Made by a program: the position numbers and the translations under genes. Below the pieces are notes generated by a model that was given only the letters and a program-made list of their open reading frames with translations, made no database searches and was not told where the DNA came from. DNA of 64,000 bases from Opitutaceae bacterium (GTDB lineage Bacteria > Verrucomicrobiota > Verrucomicrobiia > Opitutales > Opitutaceae): positions 124,001 to 188,000 of the forward strand of contig JABTUS010000002.1 in the NCBI GenBank assembly GCA_015075305.1, read 5' to 3'. This document shows positions 18,666 through 28,097 of the stretch, one piece after another (within the stretch, counting starts at the first letter, position 1; the number at the start of each line of letters is the position of its first letter).

Positions 18666-18998
18666 TACTCGGCGAGACAGGATGCTGTAAGTGGCATGGA
18701 TCTGGAGGGGGTAGATTTCACCTTGTCATCATGCTTGTTCCCTCCGTCTGCCGCTACGCTTTATGGCTCAATGCATGGCACTATTATATCGAGATTCGCG
18801 CTTCCGACCCGCTTCCCCCCGAAGGCTTCCAAAGGATTCTTCGGAATAATCCGGCCATGGGCAGTCGGGATTGTGAGTCCCGAGAATTGCGGAGCCTTCG
18901 TCAGAAGATATCCCGCATATTTTTTCATGGGCTTGATTGCGCAACAGCCAGCACAGGACACGGCAAGTTCGGTCGTCGCGCCAGGTGGAAGACGAGCA
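18666..18998. other. 333-base gap holding promoter copy 2
   Basis: The gap between the downstream glycosidase and the upstream sulfatase contains the promoter element at 18728-18790. The rest (18791-18998) has an open minus-strand frame (87 codons, 18761-19024) with no recognisable family and overlapping the sulfatase end; I do not support it as a gene. Confidence 0.5.
18728..18790 (-). promoter_or_regulatory. Regulon promoter element copy 2 (glycosidase/sulfatase)
   Basis: Toward the glycosidase gene: GATATAATAGTG-n7-TTGAG at 18790-18767, 7 bases, GCGTAGC at 18759-18753, 18 bases, GCATGAT at 18734-18728 (CATGAT as -10). The predicted start of transcription is near 18721, giving a leader of about 74 bases before ATG 18647. 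Confidence 0.75.
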
Positions 18999-20420
18999 TC
19001 AGTTGATGATATACGCGGCGGCAATGGTATCCTGGTTTGATTTGATCCACTCGCGCATGTACTGTCGGTGCTCCGCCAGGATCGATTGATATTCCGGGCT
19101 GCCGGCTAGGTTCCGCATTTCGCCGGGATCCTTGTTCAGGTCGATCAATTGCTCGCGGCGGTCGCCCGAATTGTAGATGACGTATTTGTAGCGGGCCGTC
19201 CGGATGACGCGGAAGGCGCCGCCCTCGATCACCACGTAGCTGCGCCAGGAAGTCTGCTGTCCTTGAGCCACCTGATGCAGGCTCTGACCCGGCAGCGATG
19301 AAGGGACGGGGATGCCGGCGAAGCCCATCAGCGTGGGGATGAGATCCAGCCCGGTGGAAATCAGATGCTCCCGGTCCACCACACCGGGTCGGACGACGCC
19401 CTTGTAACTGACGATCAGTGGTATCCGGATCGCTTCCTCGTAGGGCACCGACTTGTGCTCCAAACGATGGGCGCCGGCCATCTCGCCATGGTCGCTGGTG
19501 AAAACCACCAAGGTGTTCTCATCCAGACCCGTCTCGCGCAGGGCGTCGAGCACCTGGCCAATCTCAGCGTCGGCTTTTTCCGTGAGTCGGGAGTAGGCCC
19601 AGCGATGCAAGCGCCACTGTTCCGTGCTCCAGTTCTCCCGGATATAATGGCGGTAGACCCGATTGTCCGCCGTCCACATTCCCTCCGCCTCGCCCGGCGG
19701 AACCTCGAAATTGTCCGGCAGGGGCGGACAGATCCTCGCAAAGAACTCCTCCCGGGAAACGCCCGGGGGAAGTTTCAACGCCTCGTCCAGATCCCGCAAT
19801 TCCACCTTCGAATTCATCAGCGCAGGCCAGTAGATCTTCTTTGCCTGTGCGTAGTCCCGCAGGCCCATGTAGCAGATGTCGTGCGGATTGATGAACGAGG
19901 CGACCAGGAGGAACGGCTGCGTGTGCTTTCCCCGGAGGAAGGCAACACAGGCATTGGCCAGACCCGCCCGTTCATCCTTGGAAATGAACTCAAACCCGCT
20001 TTCCGCGGGCTTCACCGCCGAATGCCACTTGCCACCATAGGCTGCCACATAGCCTGCACCTCGGAAGACCCGGCCCAGGCTGTGGTTCAGGACTTTCTCG
20101 GGCACAGGCAGCATGACGCCTTCATTGAAACCAATCCCCATGCGGCTGGGCAGAACTCCCGTCATCATGGAGGTACGCGACGGTCCGCAGACCGGATTCG
20201 CGCAGAATGCCTTCTCGAACCGCACCCCGGAGGCGGCGAGTCGGTCGAGGGCCGGCGTGCTCACGTAGCGGTTGCCTGTGCAGCTCATCATGCCTGCTTG
20301 CTGCTGATCGGTGATGATCAGAAGCACATTCGGCCGCTTCGACGGAGCCGCGCCAACCGGCGTGCCCAGGAAGGAAATGGCACAAGCGAGCGCCACGAAC
20401 GGCAATTGTGTCTTGGTCAT
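18999..20420 (-). CDS. Secreted type I sulfatase
   Basis: The 473-residue protein has a signal peptide ending near VGAAPS, the metal site RPNVLLIITDQQ, the formylglycine motif CGPSR with Cys78, and the second metal pair in FTSDHGEMAGAH. Its length matches single-domain arylsulfatase/choline-sulfatase-like enzymes. It lies 57 bases behind another sulfatase on the same strand and probably forms one transcript with it. The sulfate ester it hydrolyses cannot be told from sequence. Confidence 0.9.
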   Translation of the reverse strand: MTKTQLPFVALACAISFLGTPVGAAPSKRPNVLLIITDQQQAGMMSCTGNRYVSTPALDRLAASGVRFEKAFCANPVCGPSRTSMMTGVLPSRMGIGFNEGVMLPVPEKVLNHSLGRVFRGAGYVAAYGGKWHSAVKPAESGFEFISKDERAGLANACVAFLRGKHTQPFLLVASFINPHDICYMGLRDYAQAKKIYWPALMNSKVELRDLDEALKLPPGVSREEFFARICPPLPDNFEVPPGEAEGMWTADNRVYRHYIRENWSTEQWRLHRWAYSRLTEKADAEIGQVLDALRETGLDENTLVVFTSDHGEMAGAHRLEHKSVPYEEAIRIPLIVSYKGVVRPGVVDREHLISTGLDLIPTLMGFAGIPVPSSLPGQSLHQVAQGQQTSWRSYVVIEGGAFRVIRTARYKYVIYNSGDRREQLIDLNKDPGEMRNLAGSPEYQSILAEHRQYMREWIKSNQDTIAAAYIIN

Positions 20421-20477
20421 GAAATCTTTTTTTGGAGGTGAAGTATTGTGCTCCGAACGACAAACGGACCGTCATCA

Positions 20478-22067
20478 TCAATCGGGCAATGGGCCCGTGC
20501 TATCCGATGTTTCCGCCAGAGTGGGCGGCAGGTGGTCGACGAATTTCGCCTCGGTCCGCCGTAGCTCGGCGATCGCCCTGTTGCGGAGTTTGAGCAGGAG
20601 CGCCTGGTGTTCCGGCAGCACGGCGAGGTTGGTCAACTCCTCGGGATCGGTCTCCAGGTCGTAGATCTCCTCCATTTCATCGGCGATCAGGTAGCGGACA
20701 TATTTGTACCGACCGTCGCGCAGCAGAACATACCACGGGATGTTTGCGATGCGAGTGAGACGGCGATCGGTCGGGATCACGTCAGTCTCCGCGCCGTAGC
20801 TGTCTCCGGTGTTGGTCATCAGCATCGGGGAGTTCCAGGTCGTAGTCTCCGGGTTCTCCAGCAACGGGCGGATGTCGCGGCCATGAGTCTTCCAAGGTAT
20901 CCCCACCCCGGCGGTGCTGCAAAGCAGATCGATCAGATCAGGCGCGTTGACCGGATGCCGGCACACCTTGCCGGCAGGAATCCGGCCGGCCCAAGAGATA
21001 ATCAGGGGCGACGCAACGGTCGCATCATAGGGTGCCACCTTGTGGTTGAAGCCGTGCTCGCCAAGGCCGTAGCCTTGGTCGGCGGCGAAGACGACGAGGG
21101 TGCTTTCCAACTGCCCGGAGGCCTCCACGGCGGCCAGGACGCGCCCCACTCCCTCGTCCAAAGCCAGCATACATTCGTTCACCTGCTGGATCCAGGAGTC
21201 ATAGGTCTTCTCGGCGAACACGGTGTCGAAGCTCGTCTTCCTTTCTTCGTTCGTCCGCATGACCGGCCGGCCATCGCGACCGGGCTTCCAAGCTTTGGTC
21301 TTTTCCAAGTACGCCGGTTTGCCAGGCCACGGGCCAAAGATGTCGACCGGCATCGGCGCGGACTTCCCAGCAAAGAATCCCCGGTGTCGTTCGGCAGGCG
21401 TCGTCGGCCCGTGAACCGCAGGGTAGCACAGCCACAAGTACCATGGCTTGTCGGGGTCCCGGTGCCGACCATTGATGTAATCGACCGCCAGGTCGGTGTA
21501 GTTGTCAGTCGAGTAACCTTGGACCGGCTGATCCACTCCGTCAGTGGTCAGGATCTGACTGGCGTAGTAATTGCCAGCGTTCTCCGGATGCCCGGGCCGG
21601 TTCCAGACAACCTGGTAATCCCAGTCGCGGCCATAGCCTGTATCGGTACCGGTGTGCCACTTGCCGATCTGCGCGGTCTGGTAGCCCTGCTGGCGGAACT
21701 GGGCCGGCACAAAGGGACACAGCGCCGGGTCGTAGGAGCTGGACGGATACCGTCCCACCATCGTCATGCTCATCACCGCATGCTGGAGTCGACCGGTAAG
21801 CATCGACGCCCGCGACGGCATGCACCAAGCCCCGAAGTAGCTACGCTCAAACCGCACGCCCCTCGCGGCCAATCGGTCGATGTTCGGCGTCCGGATCCAC
21901 GCAGGACCGCCGCCGTAGCAACCCAGCGTCCTGTATGACTGATCGTCTGAGAAGATAAACAGTATGTTCGGCCGCTTGGCCCCGGGCGGGTCGGCGGCGA
22001 GCAGCCGAGTAAAGGAAAACAGGACCACGCTGACAAGCAGGACAGTCCGGCGCAGACGGAAGGACAT
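20478..22067 (-). CDS. Secreted type I sulfatase
   Basis: ATG 22067 gives 529 residues and a clean signal peptide (RRTVLLVSVVLFSFTRLLAA). Diagnostic sites are RPNILFIFSDDQSYRTLG, the formylglycine motif CMPSR with Cys82, and AADQGYGLGEHGF as the second metal region. It is the first sulfatase downstream of the TonB receptor gene, 184 bases after that stop; the gap contains a small CTGTCA-TGACAG hairpin (22195-22209) and no T-tract, so read-through from the receptor operon is possible. Confidence 0.9.
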   Translation of the reverse strand: MSFRLRRTVLLVSVVLFSFTRLLAADPPGAKRPNILFIFSDDQSYRTLGCYGGGPAWIRTPNIDRLAARGVRFERSYFGAWCMPSRASMLTGRLQHAVMSMTMVGRYPSSSYDPALCPFVPAQFRQQGYQTAQIGKWHTGTDTGYGRDWDYQVVWNRPGHPENAGNYYASQILTTDGVDQPVQGYSTDNYTDLAVDYINGRHRDPDKPWYLWLCYPAVHGPTTPAERHRGFFAGKSAPMPVDIFGPWPGKPAYLEKTKAWKPGRDGRPVMRTNEERKTSFDTVFAEKTYDSWIQQVNECMLALDEGVGRVLAAVEASGQLESTLVVFAADQGYGLGEHGFNHKVAPYDATVASPLIISWAGRIPAGKVCRHPVNAPDLIDLLCSTAGVGIPWKTHGRDIRPLLENPETTTWNSPMLMTNTGDSYGAETDVIPTDRRLTRIANIPWYVLLRDGRYKYVRYLIADEMEEIYDLETDPEELTNLAVLPEHQALLLKLRNRAIAELRRTEAKFVDHLPPTLAETSDSTGPLPD

Positions 22068-22251
22068 GGGTGGATGCGGGGAGGTGGGTGAGCAGCGAAG
22101 CAGGTGAAGGAGAAGCATGGCCACCTGCTGCTAAAGAGTTTATATTCAGAAGGCGTTTCTCGATACGGATCAACGGCAGAAACCTTCAGTTAGCCTGTCA
22201 CTCTGACAGAATTGCTCCAGATGTCCTCCTGCCCGCACGATTCGGTGGCGA

Positions 22252-25200
22252 CTAGAATTCGAAGGTGTTGGTGATTTGCCAGCTCACACCTTCCTTGATA
22301 CGGAAGGCTGCAGCCGAGCCGTCCGGCTGCGCGTTGATCGGGATCAGTTCATTCTTGCCCAATAAGTTCCTGGTGTTCAGCTGTGCATGCCACTTGATGT
22401 TCCTTGATATTTTTCTCGTGTATCCGATCCAAAGGTCAAGGCCCTCATCCCCTGGACCATAATACGGTTTCTTGATATCATAGGAATTCAGCGAAACGCC
22501 GTTGATGGTCGTCGTAATCGAAGGATAGCCGATGACAACCTTGTCCTCCCAACGATATGCCCCACCCAGATTGAAGTTCTTCAATTTTCCCTCCGAGAAA
22601 CGATAGTTGGTGATAAAATTGACCCGCCATTGCCGAACTTCCGGTGCAAGACTGCCGTCGAGCAGTTGCTGCAGCTTATAGTTATTGTAGACTCCGCTGT
22701 TCCATCGCTCGCTGTATGTCGCCGTGCCGGTCCCACTCATCAGCATATTCCCGCCAGGGCCGTTCCAAACAGCATTGCGCGCGTCCATCCACTTTTTCAT
22801 TGTACCCCCGGCGATATTGGTCCGACCAGCTTTGATGTTCGCCGCATTGAGGGCGATATCCCAATCATTCACAGGCTTGAAATTGAGCTCTATCTCATAG
22901 CCCTTCGAAAACGTGTCCGTGGTCCCAGTCATGCCCGCAGGTGGCAAGGCAAAGCTTGCGCCAGCCCCCAGCTGCCAAAATGCATCGGTCGGCTGACCAC
23001 CCAGATTCCACGCGGTCCAAATCTCGGGGGCGAAGTTATCCAGGACAGCCTTGACGTCCTGCTGCTGTCTCGCTCGGTCTGCCTGGGTCTGCGTGAACAC
23101 ACCGTTCACGACCGCTCCATAATTGTATTCCGGTCCGGCATAGAGAGGGTTGCCAGTAAGGCCCGCTTCGTAACGTTTCGCGCTGATCCACGAGGCCCGC
23201 TCTATGTCGCCAATGACGTTGGCATTGAGTAGCGTGTAGGATGCGTTATTGGCAGTGCTGTCGAATTTGTTTACCCTCACTAGGAAACGACTGTCGAGAA
23301 ACGACACCACTATGCCATAGTCGGTTGTCACTCCTTCCGGGCTGTCCATGGGCTTGGCCAGGACATCGACCCGGCTTGCTGCCGGCTGGAAATTCGAGGA
23401 AGTGTTATAGAACAAACTGAAATCCATACCCTTGGGCAACCTGTTGCGAATGAAATCCGGCGTGTGAACGACCACACTGTAGCTCTTGCTCGATACGTTC
23501 ACCCGGTTCGACGGTGTGGTGGGGAGCACGTAGCGGGCAGCTGATTCATCGGCAAATCCGTCGGGCGCGTTGGTCGCAGCGATCTTGTAGGCCTTGTCAA
23601 TGTCCTTACGGTAACCGAAAGTTGTGACGATCTTGTCTTTCCAGAAGTAACCCTGCCAGACGAAGGCCTGTGAACTGACCTTGTCGCGACCTTTGTTCGC
23701 GAAGGTAGTGAGAAGGCGCTTGTCTCCGAGGTCGGTACTCAGGACCTGAACAGGGACATTGGTCCAACCAACGTAGTTGGCCGGATTTTCCGACTGGGTC
23801 GAAACAAGGTTGTTTCGCAATGGATTCACCCAAACCGCCGCTGGATTGACGTAACTGGCGTCCGCTGGATTTCTTGACGGCTTCCAAGTGGCGTCAAATG
23901 CGACAGCAGTATTGTTGGTCAGAAACAATTCCCTTTGGATGTTTGAAAGGTTGAGACCGGAGGCCGAATTTCTGCCCCTCAAATCGGGTCCGAGGTAGGT
24001 GATGGTATTGAATTCACGCCGGATAAACAACTGGCCACTAAACAGGCTGGAACCGGTGTTGATCGCGTAATTTCCGCGTGATTGATCCGCCCGGAAGTAA
24101 TCGTTCTGGCTGACCGCCGCAGTGAAGACATGTCTGCCGAGAAATGTGGCGAGCCAGGATTGTTTCAGGAAATCATCGGCCCGCAGCTCAGCGAACGCGG
24201 TCACATGGAGATCCTTGCGCTCTGTCTGCGTGCCGTTCCCTCCCTGAACCGAGCGGTTTGCGACCATCGGCCGGCCGACATTCGGATTGGGTGTCCCGTC
24301 CGGGAGAAGCGAATTGACATCAACCGTAATGGCGGCGTCGCCAGTGCCCACGCCCCATAAAAAGGCGTCATTCGACATTTCATAGCGCTGATGATCGAAC
24401 GCGACCTCAAGGCCGACCCGGTTGTTCCAGAAGGTCTGGCTTAGGGCGATGTTGACCGCCTCGAAGTTGCGCCGTTCCCTTTTCGTCGGCCCATCGATCA
24501 ACAGATGAAAATAGTCGTAGATGCTGGTATCGACAATGGCCTTGTTCTTGATATCAAAAGCGAATGGCACGCCCAGGCGCCTGGCTATTTCACTGGTCGT
24601 GCCCACCATGCTCAGTCGCGCCGTTCCAAACAAGCCACCGATGGTTCCGTCGACAGACCCGTTGGGCCCAAGACCGCCTATCGCCTCATTGTATGCGGTC
24701 TGATTGGCGTAATATTTACCGATCTGCACCCCGCTTACGCCCGGGTCCAGGAAAGCATAATTGCCATTGTTTAGATCGGATATTCCGGGTTGATAAAACG
24801 TACTGCTCGGCAACAATGAACCCGACCCTGGGATAGAGGGAAAAAACAAGTTTCTATAGCGGAAATCATCGGTGTATTTATTGAGATTGTTGAATACCCT
24901 TCCGTTGACCGTGGTCGTACCCGTCTCGAACCAGGGGGTGATTCGATCCATCGGCGGCATGCTGCGCGGGTTGTTGGACTTGATCTTACCGTGCTCATAA
25001 TTGACCCGCAGGCTGGTGTGAGCCGATCCCTTGTTCAAAAATCTCGGATCATAGCGGAGCGCTCCGAAAATCCGTTCGTCATCATTGAACGCCGGTTTCT
25101 GCTGATAGTAAGTGCGGTCCTTCAAAGTGTCCAACCTGATGGCCAGCTCTTTCTTCAACAGCACGCGGTTCAAATCCAATGACGCACGGATGCTGTTGTT

Positions 25201-26127
25201 GCTGTCGAAGCGTGTCGCCACCGAGCCAAGGTTCTTGAATCCCGCCTGCTTGAGACTGCTATTGATCAGGCCTCCCGGACTGCCCAGGCCAAAAAGAATC
25301 GCGTTGGGTCCGCGCTGCATTTCCACACGGTCGATATTGTAGGTGTCCCAAGGGATGTCGGTCGTGTTCAGATCGCGGGTGTTGTCGGCAGTGGCAAGGC
25401 CACGGATGCGGTTGTTCTTGTCGGGCTCCGCCAGCATGCCTCGCTCAGTGAGCACGACGCCGTTGCCCGCACCCGTGAAGTTGCCTCCGACCCCGCCGAT
25501 CTCAGTTCCCAGCGTATAGACGAGGAGCTCTCGGCTGTTCCTTGCGCCGATATCCTTGAGAAACTGTGGTGTGATGATCGAGAGAGCTGAGCCAATATCC
25601 CGCCGGTTGGTCCTGATGCGCGTGCCAGCCAATGTGCTTGTCGCCAGATAGCCGTCGTCTTCCTCGCCTGTCACCGTGAAGGGTGAGAGCACGATGGCAT
25701 CGTCATCCTGCGGCGGAGCGTTTCGCGATTCCGACGCTGAAGCCGCGGTTGCCCCGGCGGTCGTGGGCACCGGGGACTCAGTGCGACGTTCGGTCCGCGC
25801 CACCGCCACCGCGCTATTGCTGGCATCCCGGCTGGCGACAAGCGGCGTGTCGGCCAGCATTTGATCAAGCGCCTTGGTGATGTTGAACCTGCCCTTTACC
25901 TCATTGGTCGTCACCCCGGCGAGGTCCGCGTTGGAGTATAGCAACTGCTGGCCTGATTGCGCGGAAAACAATTTCAGGGCATTTACCGCGCTACCAGCAG
26001 GAATATCGAAGGTCGCTTCTCTGGTCATATCCGCAGCCAGCGCGCTCGCGGATAAAGCCAAGCTGCACGCCAAGGTGACGAAGGCTAACCACAAGGACCG
26101 ACAAACAACAGAGGAGTAGGAGGTCAT
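22252..26127 (-). CDS. TonB-dependent outer-membrane receptor with N-terminal STN domain
   Basis: The 1,291-residue protein has a signal peptide, then a secretin/TonB short N-terminal (STN) domain (about residues 36-110: FDIPAGSAVNALKLFSAQSGQQLLYS), a low-complexity linker, a plug domain (about 150-290: GSALSIITPQFLKDIGARNSRELL; VEMQRGPNAILFGLGSPGG), and a long beta-barrel ending in an aromatic residue (ITNTFEF). STN domains signal outer-membrane ligand occupancy through FecR to an ECF sigma factor, and exactly those two genes lie upstream. It should import an oligosaccharide released outside the cell. No SusD-like gene accompanies it. Confidence 0.92.
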   Translation of the reverse strand: MTSYSSVVCRSLWLAFVTLACSLALSASALAADMTREATFDIPAGSAVNALKLFSAQSGQQLLYSNADLAGVTTNEVKGRFNITKALDQMLADTPLVASRDASNSAVAVARTERRTESPVPTTAGATAASASESRNAPPQDDDAIVLSPFTVTGEEDDGYLATSTLAGTRIRTNRRDIGSALSIITPQFLKDIGARNSRELLVYTLGTEIGGVGGNFTGAGNGVVLTERGMLAEPDKNNRIRGLATADNTRDLNTTDIPWDTYNIDRVEMQRGPNAILFGLGSPGGLINSSLKQAGFKNLGSVATRFDSNNSIRASLDLNRVLLKKELAIRLDTLKDRTYYQQKPAFNDDERIFGALRYDPRFLNKGSAHTSLRVNYEHGKIKSNNPRSMPPMDRITPWFETGTTTVNGRVFNNLNKYTDDFRYRNLFFPSIPGSGSLLPSSTFYQPGISDLNNGNYAFLDPGVSGVQIGKYYANQTAYNEAIGGLGPNGSVDGTIGGLFGTARLSMVGTTSEIARRLGVPFAFDIKNKAIVDTSIYDYFHLLIDGPTKRERRNFEAVNIALSQTFWNNRVGLEVAFDHQRYEMSNDAFLWGVGTGDAAITVDVNSLLPDGTPNPNVGRPMVANRSVQGGNGTQTERKDLHVTAFAELRADDFLKQSWLATFLGRHVFTAAVSQNDYFRADQSRGNYAINTGSSLFSGQLFIRREFNTITYLGPDLRGRNSASGLNLSNIQRELFLTNNTAVAFDATWKPSRNPADASYVNPAAVWVNPLRNNLVSTQSENPANYVGWTNVPVQVLSTDLGDKRLLTTFANKGRDKVSSQAFVWQGYFWKDKIVTTFGYRKDIDKAYKIAATNAPDGFADESAARYVLPTTPSNRVNVSSKSYSVVVHTPDFIRNRLPKGMDFSLFYNTSSNFQPAASRVDVLAKPMDSPEGVTTDYGIVVSFLDSRFLVRVNKFDSTANNASYTLLNANVIGDIERASWISAKRYEAGLTGNPLYAGPEYNYGAVVNGVFTQTQADRARQQQDVKAVLDNFAPEIWTAWNLGGQPTDAFWQLGAGASFALPPAGMTGTTDTFSKGYEIELNFKPVNDWDIALNAANIKAGRTNIAGGTMKKWMDARNAVWNGPGGNMLMSGTGTATYSERWNSGVYNNYKLQQLLDGSLAPEVRQWRVNFITNYRFSEGKLKNFNLGGAYRWEDKVVIGYPSITTTINGVSLNSYDIKKPYYGPGDEGLDLWIGYTRKISRNIKWHAQLNTRNLLGKNELIPINAQPDGSAAAFRIKEGVSWQITNTFEF

Positions 26128-26430
26128 GATGGATATGGGCGGAATGCCGCTGGGTTGCTGGGGGTTGCGGAATCCGCTTGGATATACATGACGGAAGGAT
26201 TGAGAAATTCACTAGAAGCTTGCGGGATTTCCTTCGCCAAACCAGCGATCAGACTGCAACAGCTGCCTACCGCGGCCCAAGGCCGGTTCCCTGCCAGTCG
26301 GGCGTGCCTTTAATCCGGTGGTCTGTTACCCGCAGATTCCACCCTAACCTGCCAGTCGGCTTCGTCCCAATGCAGCCTCTGCCATCACCCGCGGGAGCTG
26401 CATGGGATCAATCGTGGCATGAGTGGCATC
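26128..26430. other. 303-base gap between FecR and receptor genes with a direct repeat
   Basis: No gene is visible. The sequence CCTGCCAGTCGG occurs twice (26290-26301 and 26348-26359), 58 bases apart in the same orientation. The receptor promoter, possibly ECF-dependent, should lie here, but I could not define -35 and -10 boxes with confidence. The nine-copy element is absent. Confidence 0.45.
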
Positions 26431-27459
26431 CTACCGGCGAAGGCGAAGGATCGTCTTATCGCCGGAGCGTTCCGCAATGACATCAAAGCGGGCTTCGAGA
26501 AGCTCGACCAGAACCTCGCAATTGTCCGCACGGAAGGTGCCGCCGAACGTGCGGCGGGCGAGACTCGGACTCTCAATGACCAACTGGTGCCGATTGTAAC
26601 GGTTGAATTGCGCCACCACCTCGCTGAGCGGCTGCATGTCGAATTCCAGCAGTTTCACCTGCCAGGCGAGCGCCTCTTTCGCCTCGGGTGAGGAAATCGC
26701 CACAACCGTCGCCGTCGGCATGGCAAACGTGGCGGTCGGCAGGGCGAGCGTTGCCTTTTGACCAGCACCCAGGAGCGGAGGCTGTTCGTTCTGACCCGAC
26801 TTTGGGAGCACGGATTGGCCCCTCGCCGCGTCTTCCAGCCGCACCTTCCCTTCCGTCACCAGCACTTCCAGCCTGGAAGAGGTCAGCGCCACGTTGAAGG
26901 CCGTGCCAACGGCCCGGACCGACACTCCTGCCGCGCTCACGATGAACGGGCGGGCAGGATCCTTCGCCACCGTGAAGAAGGCCTCGCCGCGTCGCAGGTC
27001 CACCCGCCGCTCGTCGGCGGTGAAATTTGCGCTCACGACCGTGTCGCCATTCAACCAGACAGTGGAAGCGTCAGGAAGCTCGAGCTTCTTCATTCCACCC
27101 GCCTCGCTCGCAATGGTGTATTGGACGAGCCGGGGATTGGGACCCGGCCATTGGATAAACACAATGGCAATGGCGGCGGCAGTGGCAAGGACCGTGGGCA
27201 ACCAAACCCTGCGGATCTTGAAAACCGGCCTCCGCTCAACCACCGGCACGCTCTGGAAGCTTCTCAATTTCTTGATACGATCGAGGTTTTTCCAGATTTC
27301 ATCGAACTGGCTGTAATGTTCGGCGTGACGGCAATCCGCACTGAGCCACTTTTGAAATTCCTGTTCTTCATCGGGAGTCAGGCCGACTTCGCGCCGGCCG
27401 AACCACTCGGCGGCCTGGCGATCGATAGCGCGGTTGATGATTCGTGGACCGGTGTTCAT
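26431..27459 (-). CDS. FecR-family anti-sigma/sigma-regulator
   Basis: The 342-residue protein starts at ATG 27459, overlapping the sigma gene stop by 4 bases (ATGA). Layout: a cytoplasmic N-terminal helix bundle of the DUF4880 type (AAEWFGRREVGLTPDEEQEFQKW, residues 12-34), one membrane segment (VLATAAAIAIVFIQW), a periplasmic FecR domain (LPDASTVWLNGDTVVSANF; RGEAFFTVAKDPARPFIVSAAGVSVRAVGTAFNV), and a C-terminal DUF4974/STN-like part. It should relay receptor occupancy from the STN domain of the 22-26 kb receptor to the ECF sigma factor. Confidence 0.9.
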   Translation of the reverse strand: MNTGPRIINRAIDRQAAEWFGRREVGLTPDEEQEFQKWLSADCRHAEHYSQFDEIWKNLDRIKKLRSFQSVPVVERRPVFKIRRVWLPTVLATAAAIAIVFIQWPGPNPRLVQYTIASEAGGMKKLELPDASTVWLNGDTVVSANFTADERRVDLRRGEAFFTVAKDPARPFIVSAAGVSVRAVGTAFNVALTSSRLEVLVTEGKVRLEDAARGQSVLPKSGQNEQPPLLGAGQKATLALPTATFAMPTATVVAISSPEAKEALAWQVKLLEFDMQPLSEVVAQFNRYNRHQLVIESPSLARRTFGGTFRADNCEVLVELLEARFDVIAERSGDKTILRLRR

Positions 27460-28097
27460 GCGCAATCCTTGTGCGCCCCATGGGCCCGGAGGTAATCGCG
27501 GCATTTCATCATGCCGGTCGTGGTGTGGGCGCTGATGGTGTGTCGCGAGATCCCGAGCAGTTTCGAAATCTCGTCATAGGAAAGGTTCTTGAATTTCTTG
27601 AGCAAAATCACCTGTCGGCACCGCTCCGGGAGTGCCAGAACCGCCTCTTCAAGCAGCTCGAGCTCCTGATCATGAATGTCGCCGCCCGTGGCGCCGTGTT
27701 CCTCAATCAAGTCGGGAATTCGCTCGATATTCACTAGATCATCCGTCGGCATGGCGTATTTCCGTCGAAAAACATCCACGGCCAGATTCCGGGCAATGAC
27801 GAACAGCATGGATTTGGGAGACCGAATTCCGCCGTGCGCGCGGACCCGAATGATGCGAAGGTAGGCTTCCTGAATCACGTCATCCACGTCGGTCAGAGAG
27901 GGAAAACGACCGCGCAGGTAGGCTCGGAGCGCCGGCTCGTGTGGGTGCACATCGCTCGCGAACCAGCGGTTTACCTCGCAGGCGGGAAGAACAGACAGAT
28001 GGGTGCAAGCATCCACGGTTTGAAGCAGCCGAATCAACTCCAGTTCAAGCCCGGTCGCATGAGATTGAGGGTGAGCAATGATTTGCCCGCGGACCAA
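27456..28097 (-). CDS. ECF RNA polymerase sigma factor (FecI-like)
   Basis: The recognisable sigma domains start near residue 47: sigma2 LRAYLRGRFPSLTDVDDVIQEAYLRI and FVIARNLAVDVFRRK, then sigma4 LPERCRQVILLKKFKNLSYDEISKLLGIS with its helix-turn-helix. The annotated start is the leftmost TTG; a GTG at 28016 would give 186 residues, closer to the usual size. Translationally coupled to fecR. A copy of the promoter element lies 286 bases upstream of the TTG, so the sigma factor is itself a likely target of the local regulon. Confidence 0.85.
   Translation of the reverse strand: MVRGQIIAHPQSHATGLELELIRLLQTVDACTHLSVLPACEVNRWFASDVHPHEPALRAYLRGRFPSLTDVDDVIQEAYLRIIRVRAHGGIRSPKSMLFVIARNLAVDVFRRKYAMPTDDLVNIERIPDLIEEHGATGGDIHDQELELLEEAVLALPERCRQVILLKKFKNLSYDEISKLLGISRHTISAHTTTGMMKCRDYLRAHGAHKDCA

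Noticed and set aside
18761-19024. Minus-strand 87-codon frame between glycosidase and sulfatase
   Set aside because: It spans the proposed promoter box, overlaps the sulfatase 3' end and shows no recognisable domain.
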